Below are positions 14,332 through 20,654 of a stretch of 20,837 nucleotides of DNA, piece after piece. This stretch comes from Actinobacteria bacterium UBA7422 (GTDB lineage: Bacteria; Actinomycetota; Actinomycetes; S36-B12). Under the pieces are notes generated by a model that saw nothing but the letters and a program-made list of their open reading frames with translations, did not search any database and had not been told where the DNA came from. The stretch is from positions 1 to 20,837 of the forward strand of contig DKME01000042.1 of the NCBI GenBank assembly GCA_002469525.1, written 5' to 3'. Position 1 is the stretch's first letter, and every line of letters starts with the position of its first letter. The translations under genes were made by a program, and so were the position numbers.

Positions 14332-14363
14332 GTGCGGGGAGCATTAATGTTCCCCGCACTTTT
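14332..14363 (+). terminator. Rho-independent terminator between secreted gene and two-component system
   Basis: Stem GTGCGGGGA (14332-14340) pairs perfectly with TCCCCGCAC (14351-14359); the loop GCATTAATGT can extend the stem; TTTT follows. It should limit read-through into the response regulator, whose start is only 27 bp further on. Confidence 0.88.
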
Positions 14364-14390
14364 GTGGATCAACTAGCAGAAAGTAGTGAT

Positions 14391-15080
14391 ATGCAATCGC
14401 CCCTTGTCTTAGTCGTAGATGACGAGGAAGGCGTGCGGGATTTGATTGTCGATGCCCTGAGCATGGTGTCCATCAACACGATTACCGCCAACCATGGCAT
14501 GCAGGCGTTGAATCTGATTCGAGAGAACAATGTGGACCTGGTAGTGCTAGATGTAAACATGCCTGTCATGGATGGTTTCGAAGTACTTGAGAAACTTCGC
14601 TCAACGGGGAACAATCTTCCCGTCATTATTCTCACGGCACGACTTGATCGCGAGGATATTAAACAGGGATTTGATTTGGGTGCGGACGACTTCGTTCGCA
14701 AGCCGTTTGGTATCGAAGAGTTGACCTTACGGATTAATGCTGTGTTGAGGAGGGCTTCCAGCCTCCAAGAAACAGGCTCAACTACGCTCAGTATGGGCGG
14801 GTTGATCATGGATATTGAGCAACATTTGGTCACCGTTGACAGTGTGGAAACAAATCTGTCAGCAACCGAATTTCGGCTCCTGCAACTATTTCTCGAAGCA
14901 CCTAACAAAGTTTTAAGCAAGGATCAAATTCTCAGTCAAGTCTGGGGGAGCGGAAATTTTGCGGATCCCAATGTCGTCGAAACCTATGTTTCATATCTTC
15001 GCAAGAAATTAGGCAGCGCGATAAATCTGCGGACCATTCGCGGGGTTGGCTACCAATTCATGACAACTGCAGGAAATTAG
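14391..15080 (+). CDS. OmpR/PhoB-family response regulator
   Basis: A 229-residue DNA-binding regulator, the partner of the histidine kinase encoded 7 bp downstream. The receiver domain has the acidic pair VVDDEEG, the phospho-acceptor Asp54 in VVLDVNMPVMDGF, the switch Thr in IILTAR and the Lys in VRKPFG. The C-terminal winged helix shows SATEFRLLQLFLEAPNKVLSKDQILSQVWG, VVETYVSYLRKKLG and IRTIRGVGYQF. I take the ATG at 14391 because the receiver begins directly after it; a GTG at 14364 abuts the T-run of a terminator and would have its ribosome site inside the hairpin. No convincing Shine-Dalgarno sequence or promoter is visible in the 27-bp gap (GAAAGT at 14379-14384 is in leaderless register but poor). 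Resembles PrrA, TcrX and MprA of mycobacteria. Confidence 0.93.
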   Translation: MQSPLVLVVDDEEGVRDLIVDALSMVSINTITANHGMQALNLIRENNVDLVVLDVNMPVMDGFEVLEKLRSTGNNLPVIILTARLDREDIKQGFDLGADDFVRKPFGIEELTLRINAVLRRASSLQETGSTTLSMGGLIMDIEQHLVTVDSVETNLSATEFRLLQLFLEAPNKVLSKDQILSQVWGSGNFADPNVVETYVSYLRKKLGSAINLRTIRGVGYQFMTTAGN

Positions 15081-15087
15081 GGCATCC

Positions 15088-16509
15088 ATGAGTCTGCGCC
15101 TTCGAATCACAGTGCTAACCGCTGCACTCATCGCGATCACGTCAACAATTATTGGAATAGCCACCTACACGACCGTTGCATCTGTCCAACTAGACCAGCT
15201 TGATACCAGCCTCAAAACTACCTTAGGGTCGCCAGGAATAAAGCCTCAAAATTCTAATAATCCAGCGGCGACGAAGATCACCGGGGATTTCGCAAATCCT
15301 GTGGCCATTGTGGGCGTGAATACCCGCGGGGACTTAAGTGTTGTTCGCCCCTCCTGGTCGGGCAAGGATCCCGATCCCCTTCCAAGCATCCCCGTCGAAT
15401 TGCTCGACTCCCAGGTCCAGCAGTTTTCCACTTTCATAGATCCCGAAACGAACCAGAGTTATCGAGCCGCCACTCGCACGTTTCCACGGGGTGGCATCCT
15501 CATAGCATTTATATCCTTGGAGAATTACCAAGATTCATTGAACTCAATTGCACTGCGGACATTCTTCATTGTTTCAATTGCGACATTGTTCGGCGGAGTA
15601 GTCGCCTGGTTCAGCGTGCGCCGCTCATTTCGCCCTGTTGACGAAATGGTGACTGCAGCCAGCGCAATTGTTGCGGGCGATACCGACACCCGAATGCCAG
15701 AAGGTGCAGCCGGAACCGAATTGGGCGTTCTCGGTAACTCAATGAATTCAATGCTTGACTCACTGACTCACTCGATGTCACAACTTGAAGAATCTGAAAA
15801 TCGAATACGTACTTTCGTCTCCGATGCATCCCATGAAATTAGAACTCCGCTCACGGTAATTCGCGGCTATGTTGAACTTCTCATGGGCGGCCAAGATCCT
15901 TCTACAGTTGCGACCGGAACAAATGCCAACAGTGAATTTGAGAAGCGAGCTTTGAGCCGGATCAACTCGGAGTCATTGCGACTTGAGCGTCTAGTCACAG
16001 CCTTGCTGCAACTTGATCTGGTCGAAACGTCACAGTTCGAATCACACGAATTTTCACTTACCTCACTTGTTCGCGACTCATTTGATGACCTTTGCGAACT
16101 CTCAAACCGAACCCTCACCCATGATCTGGAAGATATTACAGTCATGGGAACGGAAGAGGGATGGGCACAATTAATATCCAACTTGGTCCAAAACATTTCC
16201 CGTTATACCCCAACAGATTGCCGAGTAGGGGTCAAACTTGAACGTACCGAAAAATTGGGAGAAGAGTGGTTCACACTTCTTGTAGACGATTCTGGTCCAG
16301 GTATCCCAGCAGACAAGCGAGAGTTAATTTTTGACAGATTTACTCGACTTGATAAAGCCCGAGACTCAGCGTCGGGCGGCTTTGGACTTGGCATGAGTAT
16401 CATCAAGTCGGTCGTCTTGGCCCACAACGGTGAGTTGGAACTTGACGAAAGTCCAATGGGAGGCCTGCGAGTGCGGATCAGCGCTCCGGTTAGGCCCCGT
16501 CAGTCCTAA
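15088..16509 (+). CDS. Sensor histidine kinase (HAMP, HisKA, HATPase)
   Basis: A 473-residue membrane kinase. Helix 1 is about residues 8-30 (TVLTAALIAITSTIIGIATY), followed by an extracytoplasmic sensor region of about 120 residues without a recognised fold, helix 2 about 153-174 (TFFIVSIATLFGGVVAWFS), and a HAMP linker beginning RRSFRPVDEM. The HisKA box FVSDASHEIRTPLTVIRGY holds the phospho-acceptor His249. The ATPase has an N box LISNLVQNISRYTP, a G1 box VDDSGPGIP, an F box IFDRFTR and a G2 box GGFGLGMSII. All key residues are intact. It is coupled to the response regulator (7-bp gap). Its last 20 bp overlap the 3' end of the convergent RNase HI/phosphatase gene. The stimulus is unknown; an envelope signal is likely from topology. 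Confidence 0.94.
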   Translation: MSLRLRITVLTAALIAITSTIIGIATYTTVASVQLDQLDTSLKTTLGSPGIKPQNSNNPAATKITGDFANPVAIVGVNTRGDLSVVRPSWSGKDPDPLPSIPVELLDSQVQQFSTFIDPETNQSYRAATRTFPRGGILIAFISLENYQDSLNSIALRTFFIVSIATLFGGVVAWFSVRRSFRPVDEMVTAASAIVAGDTDTRMPEGAAGTELGVLGNSMNSMLDSLTHSMSQLEESENRIRTFVSDASHEIRTPLTVIRGYVELLMGGQDPSTVATGTNANSEFEKRALSRINSESLRLERLVTALLQLDLVETSQFESHEFSLTSLVRDSFDDLCELSNRTLTHDLEDITVMGTEEGWAQLISNLVQNISRYTPTDCRVGVKLERTEKLGEEWFTLLVDDSGPGIPADKRELIFDRFTRLDKARDSASGGFGLGMSIIKSVVLAHNGELELDESPMGGLRVRISAPVRPRQS

Positions 16510-17698
16510 GGCCCTGCAAGTGACTTGCCTCGGCAAATGAAAACATGCTGGAATTGCCGTCTGGGAACCAGGCCAAACTAGTAAGGGAACACGGGGGTAG
16601 TTCCATGCGAAATGCGGACTCGAGTGGTGCGCCTGTTGCCAAACCTGTCATTAATTTGATGGGTGACACATGCGACACGATCAGAATTGTCTGAGCCGGA
16701 AATTGCTCCATGACTCTCATGCGCCCCCGGTTCACACGATCACGGCATTGGGAAAGTGATTCTCCTCCAGGTGGAGCAACATTTACATTTGCCAACCATT
16801 CGCCCAATTCGTTGGGCCAACGTTCGCGCACGTCGGCGAAAGTGTGGCCGTCCCATTCACCGAATGAGCACTCGGCAAAATCAGAGTTTTCCGAAACGTC
16901 GAGTCCGGTGGCTTCAGCGACTATGTGGGCCGTCTGAAGGGTTCGTAGGATCGGTGACGAAACAATATGAGACACGTTGCCTCGACGCTTTACTTCATGA
17001 GCTAGCGCTTGCGCTTGCTCAATTCCAATTGGTGCAAGTGGAATGTCCACTCCGCCGGAGCCGCTGAACCGCTTTTCGAGTGAGTATGTGGAAGCCCCGT
17101 GTCGAGCCATGAGCGTTGTGACCGGTGTTCCCAATTCAGCCCACCCAATCATTACATTGGGCTTGCTACGAAGCGCCTCTTCGGCGACGTCACGCGCCTG
17201 CAGCTCCTGGACCGATCCCAGTAAATCTTCACGGGCAAGAGCATTCAGTTCGGACGTGAATTGCCTCCTAATTCGAATTGGAGTACTTCCGTCAAACAAA
17301 TCGAGTGCTTCATTGACCAAGGCGTCCGCTGCGCGATTATTTTCTCGCGGAACCCAGGTGTAGGTGACTTGCCCCGTGGGCATTACGCCACGAGCGACCT
17401 TGGCGAGGTCGCGCATGTCTGGGTGCTTAATCTGCCACCGGCCCGACATCTGCTCAACAACAAGCTTGGAATCGAGCCGAACCTCGACACATGCATCTGC
17501 ATCAATCTCGAGTGCGGCCTGCAAGCCTGCAATTGCACCGCCGTACTCCGCGACGTTATTTGTTGCAATTCCGACCGACTCGGCAACTTCAACGAGCACT
17601 TGTCCGGTAACGGCGTCACGGACAAGGGACCCAAAGGCGGCTGGCCCGGGGTTTCCCCTACTGCCTCCGTCTGCTTCAACGATGAGATCACGCGACAT
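16490..17698 (-). CDS. Bifunctional RNase HI / histidine phosphatase (CobC-like)
   Basis: A 402-residue two-domain fusion like Rv2228c of M. tuberculosis. The N-terminal RNase HI domain (about 1-140) degrades the RNA strand of RNA-DNA hybrids and has the carboxylates Asp10 (VEADGGSRGNPG), Glu51 (NNVAEY), Asp76 (RLDSKLV) and Asp125 (NNRAADALVNEA). A linker of about 55 residues leads to a histidine phosphatase domain with the catalytic RHG (199-201 in MARHGAS), SSPILRTLQTA, the acid residue in ECSFGEWDG and the second His in LIVSHVSPIK. In the mycobacterial homologue that domain has acid phosphatase/alpha-ribazole phosphatase activity. The ATG follows the zinc-ribbon gene's TAG by three bases, so translation is coupled. 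It is the last gene of the operon and overlaps the kinase gene tail-to-tail by 20 bp. Confidence 0.94.
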   Translation of the reverse strand: MSRDLIVEADGGSRGNPGPAAFGSLVRDAVTGQVLVEVAESVGIATNNVAEYGGAIAGLQAALEIDADACVEVRLDSKLVVEQMSGRWQIKHPDMRDLAKVARGVMPTGQVTYTWVPRENNRAADALVNEALDLFDGSTPIRIRRQFTSELNALAREDLLGSVQELQARDVAEEALRSKPNVMIGWAELGTPVTTLMARHGASTYSLEKRFSGSGGVDIPLAPIGIEQAQALAHEVKRRGNVSHIVSSPILRTLQTAHIVAEATGLDVSENSDFAECSFGEWDGHTFADVRERWPNELGEWLANVNVAPPGGESLSQCRDRVNRGRMRVMEQFPAQTILIVSHVSPIKLMTGLATGAPLESAFRMELPPCSLTSLAWFPDGNSSMFSFAEASHLQGLRTDGA

Positions 17699-17701
17699 GG
17701 A

Positions 17702-18445
17702 CTAGATACCCGATTCAGCAGTTCGAATCAAAATGGAGCGGCACTCTTCGCACTGAATGACAGCGTCCGGGCTGGCAGCCTTAATCACGTTGAGCTCCTG
17801 CGGCGGAAGGGCCAACCGACAACCACCGCACTGCCCCCGGTGCAACTTGGCCGCACCCACGCCTTGATGGCTCCTACGAATTTTTTCGTAGAGCGCGATT
17901 AAATCTGAAGGTAATCCGCTGGCCAGCGCTTCACGCTCACTCTGAGTTTCTGCAAGATCTACAGCTAAATTCGCGAGTTCTGAGTTAAGTGTTGCGGTAA
18001 TGTCTTTGAGCTGGATTGCAAACTCAGCCTTCTGCCCTGCAAGCACCTGGACCGCGGCTTGTGCCCCCTCAACGCGTTCCATGGCCTCAAGTTCCAAGTC
18101 CTCAAGGTCGCTCTGACGTCTAGCGAGGGATTCAAGTTCGTGTTGAAGGTTCAGGAGTTGCTTTGGGTCATTCACCGCACCCGAATCGAGCATCTCTTGA
18201 TCTTTTGCAACTCTTTGCCGAACAACGTCAACGTCACCCTCAGATTTAAGTGCTTCACGTTCAAGGTCACTCAGAATTACTTCAGCGGCAATGTGCTGGT
18301 CACGCGCCCGGGCGAAACTAACCTCTAATTCACTCTTGGTCTCAATGGCCGGAAGGCTGGATCGCTTGTACTCGAGCTGTGCAATTTCAGTGTCTTTACC
18401 TTGCAGGTCAAGGAGCTTGCCTTGCATGTGCGGATCAATATTCAA
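17702..18445 (-). CDS. Coiled-coil zinc-ribbon protein (DUF164/CdsZ-like, Rv2229c type)
   Basis: A 247-residue protein with a long helical coiled coil (about residues 10-190, rich in E, K, Q, L and A with heptad spacing) and a C-terminal C4 zinc ribbon: CGGC (206, 209) and CEEC (232, 235), separated by LALPPQELNVIKAASPDAVIQ. The fold is that of the DUF164 or zf-RING_7 family found in most actinobacteria; a nucleic-acid or scaffolding role has been proposed for relatives, but I cannot assign one here. The start is TTG at 18445, chosen because AAGGAG lies six bases upstream and no ATG has a comparable site. Nif3 lies 52 bp upstream and the RNase HI fusion 3 bp downstream, the same order as Rv2230c-Rv2229c-Rv2228c. 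Confidence 0.92.
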   Translation of the reverse strand: MNIDPHMQGKLLDLQGKDTEIAQLEYKRSSLPAIETKSELEVSFARARDQHIAAEVILSDLEREALKSEGDVDVVRQRVAKDQEMLDSGAVNDPKQLLNLQHELESLARRQSDLEDLELEAMERVEGAQAAVQVLAGQKAEFAIQLKDITATLNSELANLAVDLAETQSEREALASGLPSDLIALYEKIRRSHQGVGAAKLHRGQCGGCRLALPPQELNVIKAASPDAVIQCEECRSILIRTAESGI

Positions 18446-18497
18446 TGCGATCTCCTTTTAGTGCGGTGCCGGCGACTATTGAGTTTTCAGTTCATTG

Positions 18498-19313
18498 CTA
18501 GGCAAGAACACCAGGTGAGGCGTTATGTGCCGTCCAGGGGTCCGTTCTCACTTCCGACACCAATGTACTCACGCCCGAACCGAGCTCTGATGCCACCAAC
18601 GAGGCAACGGCGAGAACCCACGGCCACTCGGTGGCGAAATGTGATGCGTCGATTAATGCGCAGGCATCCCGCGGATGATCCAGCACCCTGTGGTGCTTGA
18701 GGTCTGAGGTGACGTACACGTCCGCGAGGTTCGCGGCCAGTGGAAGAAGGAAGTCTCCTGACCCCCCACAGACCGCAACCATGTCAATTACCTTCTCAGG
18801 ATCCCCCGATATGCGAATCCCTCCAGCGGTCTCAGGAAGTGCCAGAGCAACGTGCTCGGCGAACTCAGACAAACTCTGGGTGTAGGGCAATCGCCCAATC
18901 CGGCCTGCTCCAGTAAACGGTGTGTCGCCGAGTTGAATTGGAGCGCACTCAACTAAACCCAATGCTGCCGCTAGGGCGTCGGAGACTCCCGGGTTCGCAT
19001 GATCGGCATTCGTGTGGGCGTTAAACAGTGCGATTCCGTGTGAGATTGCTTCGTGCACGACCCGACCGCCGAGCGTGTCACGGGAAACTCCATGAACCCC
19101 AGTGAGGAAGAGCGGATGGTGGGTGACAACCAAGTCGGCTTGAACTTCGATAGCCTCGTGGATTACTTCGATCGTGGGGTCAAGGCCGAAAAGCACCCGG
19201 CTCACGGTTGCGGCGGGATCCCCGCAAATGAGCCCGACACTGTCCCAGGAGTCTGCGGTATCTGGTGGGAAATGACGGTCGAGCAGGTCACAAAGGTCGG
19301 CGACATTAGGCAT
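18498..19313 (-). CDS. Nif3-like dinuclear metal centre protein (DUF34)
   Basis: A 271-residue member of the Nif3/YbgI/DUF34 family, which forms a toroidal hexamer with a two-metal site; GTP cyclohydrolase I type 2 is a common but doubtful label. Family landmarks: FPPDTADSWDSVGLICGD near the start, metal ligands His65-His66 in VVTHHPL, NAHTNAD with His100 and Asp104, VCGGSGDFL in the second half, and the late DASHFATE that supplies further ligands. Length fits the short form. There is no Shine-Dalgarno sequence; TAATGT lies exactly 6 bp before the ATG, so a leaderless transcript is expected. It heads the operon with the zinc-ribbon and RNase HI/phosphatase genes. Its biochemical role is not settled in any organism that I know of. 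Confidence 0.93.
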   Translation of the reverse strand: MPNVADLCDLLDRHFPPDTADSWDSVGLICGDPAATVSRVLFGLDPTIEVIHEAIEVQADLVVTHHPLFLTGVHGVSRDTLGGRVVHEAISHGIALFNAHTNADHANPGVSDALAAALGLVECAPIQLGDTPFTGAGRIGRLPYTQSLSEFAEHVALALPETAGGIRISGDPEKVIDMVAVCGGSGDFLLPLAANLADVYVTSDLKHHRVLDHPRDACALIDASHFATEWPWVLAVASLVASELGSGVSTLVSEVRTDPWTAHNASPGVLA

Positions 19314-19319
19314 ATTGAC

Positions 19320-19325
19320 ACATTA
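19320..19325 (-). promoter_or_regulatory. -10 box TAATGT for leaderless Nif3 operon
   Basis: Minus-strand TAATGT, then six bases, then ATG at 19313. It lies just after the terminator of the upstream lipoprotein gene, so the Nif3 operon has its own promoter. Confidence 0.58.
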
Positions 19326-19340
19326 CCTACCAACTATGAC

Positions 19341-19376
19341 AAATGTGGAGCCACCCGCTGGGGTGACTCCACATTT
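19341..19376 (-). terminator. Terminator hairpin of the lipoprotein gene
   Basis: AAATGTGGAGCCACCC, a GCTG loop, GGGTGACTCCACATTT: a 16-bp stem with one mismatch. It lies 25 bp after the lipoprotein stop on the minus strand and before the Nif3 promoter. The flanks are A/T-rich, the T-run being short (TTTGT) on that strand. Confidence 0.8.
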
Positions 19377-19401
19377 ATTGGCTTCGAACTAATAACTGCT
19401 C

Positions 19402-19788
19402 TTAACCTGCGAGGCAGGCTGGGTCATACAACGACTCCGGGATCAAGGCATCTGATGGGAATGTTCCGTCGGTGTATGTGCCACAAACATCAGCTGCAGA
19501 CTTGGGGATCCAGAACTGGCCTTCAGCTTCGAAGATCATCATGGCTGGAGCTCCCATTTCCCCTTCTGCTGGATCTGCTGAGGCATACGCCCAACCGTCG
19601 GCACACTTGTAGTCAGTCACCGTGTAATTCGCGAATGCTGGATCAGCGTTGACGGCTTCAGCGATCGCTGCATCGCTGCACTCAACCGTGCCACCGACGG
19701 CGGCTTCATCTGTTGAATCACTTGAACAACCTGCGAGGACGAGGGAAGCTGCTCCAAGGAGAGCGATTCCAGCTAATGCTATTTTCAT
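19402..19788 (-). CDS. Small secreted lipoprotein, function unknown
   Basis: A 128-residue protein starting MKIALAGIALLGAASLVLAGCSS, with a textbook lipobox LAGC, so Cys21 would be lipidated and the protein tethered outside the membrane. A Ser/Asp/Thr linker follows, then a domain of about 95 residues: VECSDAAIAEAVNADPAFANYTVTDYKCADGWAYASAD, then MIFEAEGQFWIPKSAADVCG and a final YDPACLAG. Four cysteines in the mature domain could form two disulfides. I recall similar small actinobacterial lipoproteins with the Y-x-C-x-x-G-W-A pattern but no function. The ATG at 19788 is chosen over one ten codons earlier because the signal peptide begins there and AAAGGTG precedes it. It has its own likely promoter and a palindrome at the transcription start. 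Confidence 0.85.
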   Translation of the reverse strand: MKIALAGIALLGAASLVLAGCSSDSTDEAAVGGTVECSDAAIAEAVNADPAFANYTVTDYKCADGWAYASADPAEGEMGAPAMMIFEAEGQFWIPKSAADVCGTYTDGTFPSDALIPESLYDPACLAG

Positions 19789-19811
19789 GATGCACCTTTC
19801 GGGAAGCGAAT

Positions 19812-19829
19812 GTTCCAAGTCTTTGGAAC
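19812..19829. promoter_or_regulatory. Perfect inverted repeat at the lipoprotein transcription start
   Basis: GTTCCAA-GTCT-TTGGAAC, seven-base arms with a four-base spacer. It begins one base after the transcription start predicted from the -10 box at 19837-19842, so it is either an operator over +1 or a 5'-end stem-loop of the mRNA. No T-run follows. Confidence 0.5.
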
Positions 19830-19836
19830 CGCTAAC

Positions 19837-19842
19837 AGGATA
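19837..19842 (-). promoter_or_regulatory. -10 box TATCCT of the lipoprotein gene
   Basis: Minus-strand TATCCT (TANNNT) predicts a start at 19830, giving a leader of about 41 bases that includes the inverted repeat and the AAAGGTG ribosome site. Confidence 0.45.
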
Positions 19843-19881
19843 CGGCCACCTGACCCATTTGCCGGGTAAAGAAACCTGACT

Positions 19882-20259
19882 CTAGGCAGTGTTCGAACCA
19901 GAATTGGGAGTTAAGAAATAAATTACAACCGCGCACGCAATGGAAACGACAAACAGTGCACCGTAGGCACCAAGCAGCGAGCCAAGCGCGTGCGAGGAAA
20001 TGAACCCGACAACGACTACGAAAAATCCAATGACTGTTCTCGCAATACCCGCCCTCCGGTTCATCAAGAAAACAGCTACCCCACCAATCACCAGCATGAC
20101 GAGACCCCCGAGCCAACGGACATCACTGAGATCAGCCACCGTGAATCCCAGAGTCAAAGCGAGAAAAACCAGAATCGGTGGGGCAACCCGAGCACCTTTA
20201 TTTCCTACAGTCACTGTCAGAACTTCCTCTACGGCGTCATTGAGTTGAAATGATGTCAA
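19882..20259 (-). CDS. Small four-helix membrane protein, function unknown
   Basis: Up to 125 residues. Four hydrophobic segments are evident: PPILVFLALTLGFTVADL (about 27-45), WLGGLVMLVIGGVAVFLMN (49-67), TVIGFFVVVVGFISSHAL (75-92) and YGALFVVSIACAVVIYFL (98-115), with a positively charged RRAGIAR loop between helices 2 and 3 and a short polar C-terminus. No family is recognised. The start is uncertain. The TTG at 20259 gives the full frame but has no ribosome site; a GTG at 20214 (residue 16) is preceded by GAGGAAG and would still keep every helix, and a TAGGCT -10 box at about 20260-20265 would transcribe from inside the longer form. The shorter product is therefore quite likely. It is on the same strand as the lipoprotein, 93 bp upstream of it. 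Confidence 0.68.
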   Translation of the reverse strand: MTSFQLNDAVEEVLTVTVGNKGARVAPPILVFLALTLGFTVADLSDVRWLGGLVMLVIGGVAVFLMNRRAGIARTVIGFFVVVVGFISSHALGSLLGAYGALFVVSIACAVVIYFLTPNSGSNTA

Positions 20260-20312
20260 AGCCTATCTACAACTTTTGCGGGAGCCGTGAGTCACGCAAC
20301 CATGGCTTCATG

Positions 20313-20318
20313 TAATCT
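20313..20318 (+). promoter_or_regulatory. -10 box TAATCT of tRNA-Val
   Basis: TAATCT with a TG just before it (TGTAATCT, extended -10 like) places the transcription start near 20325, four bases before the mature tRNA. No clear -35 box; a GTGAGTCAC palindrome (20287-20295) lies near that position. Confidence 0.5.
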
Positions 20319-20328
20319 TCAACTTTCC

Positions 20329-20402
20329 GGGCGAGTAACTCAGTTGGTTAGAGTGCATCCCTTACAAGGATGAAGTCGGGGGTTCGAGTCCCTCTTCGCC
20401 CA
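20329..20402 (+). tRNA. tRNA-Val, anticodon TAC
   Basis: A 74-base cloverleaf: acceptor GGGCGAG paired with TTCGCCC (one G-U), D-arm ACTC/GAGT around AGTTGGTTA, anticodon stem CATCC/GGATG with loop CTTACAA (anticodon TAC at 20363-20365), a five-base variable loop, and a T-arm with TTCGAGT and stem GGGGG/CCCTC. The 3' CCA is not encoded; CAC follows the discriminator A, so CCA must be added after transcription. It decodes valine GUA and GUG. Confidence 0.96.
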
Positions 20403-20426
20403 CACCCGCACCCGCACCCGCACCCG
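20403..20426 (+). repeat. Four tandem CACCCG hexamers abutting the tRNA
   Basis: Exactly four perfect CACCCG units start at the base after the tRNA discriminator. They occupy the 3' trailer of the tRNA precursor and run directly into a hairpin. Confidence 0.9.
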
Positions 20427-20450
20427 ACTTTCCCAGTTCCTGGGAAAGTC
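20426..20450 (+). terminator. Perfect hairpin downstream of tRNA-Val, possible terminator
   Basis: GACTTTCCCAG, loop TTC, CTGGGAAAGTC: 11 perfect base pairs. It is followed by ATCCAAATT, not a T-run, so it may mark the 3' end of the precursor or act as a weak terminator. Confidence 0.55.
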
Positions 20451-20523
20451 ATCCAAATTAGGCGACTGACGCACAGATTCTGTCCATCTCGCCCAAGTTC
20501 TGTGGAGCCATCCTCAACTTCGC

Positions 20524-20554
20524 TTGATCGCTCATGATTGATCAACATTTTTTT
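20524..20554 (+). terminator. Weak stem with T-run
   Basis: TTGATC (20524-20529) and GATCAA (20540-20545) with a ten-base loop, followed by CA and seven T. The stem is A/T-rich, so it would be weak; it could be the final terminator of the tRNA unit. The rest of 20451-20654 holds no gene that I can support. Confidence 0.35.
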
Positions 20555-20654
20555 CTGTCCGCTTCTGCCTCGCCATCGAATCCCACTAAAAGTCATACTT
20601 TCAATGTCAGCGAAAGTGCCTACGCATTTTCAACATTGAATTGAAGGGGAGAGA

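Noticed and set aside
17261..17902. 213-codon plus-strand frame across the RNase HI and zinc-ribbon genes
   Set aside because: It is antisense to two genes with intact catalytic motifs, and its sequence resembles no protein family I know.
20403..20450. CRISPR-like or attachment-site array after the tRNA
   Set aside because: Six-base units without spacers are a microsatellite, and no integrase or duplicated tRNA end is visible in the window.
20348..20596. 82-codon minus-strand frame ending in a TRTPDFxLVRDAL-type sequence
   Set aside because: This is the well-known artefact of translating the antisense strand of a tRNA. The GCGCGC run comes from the CACCCG repeat.
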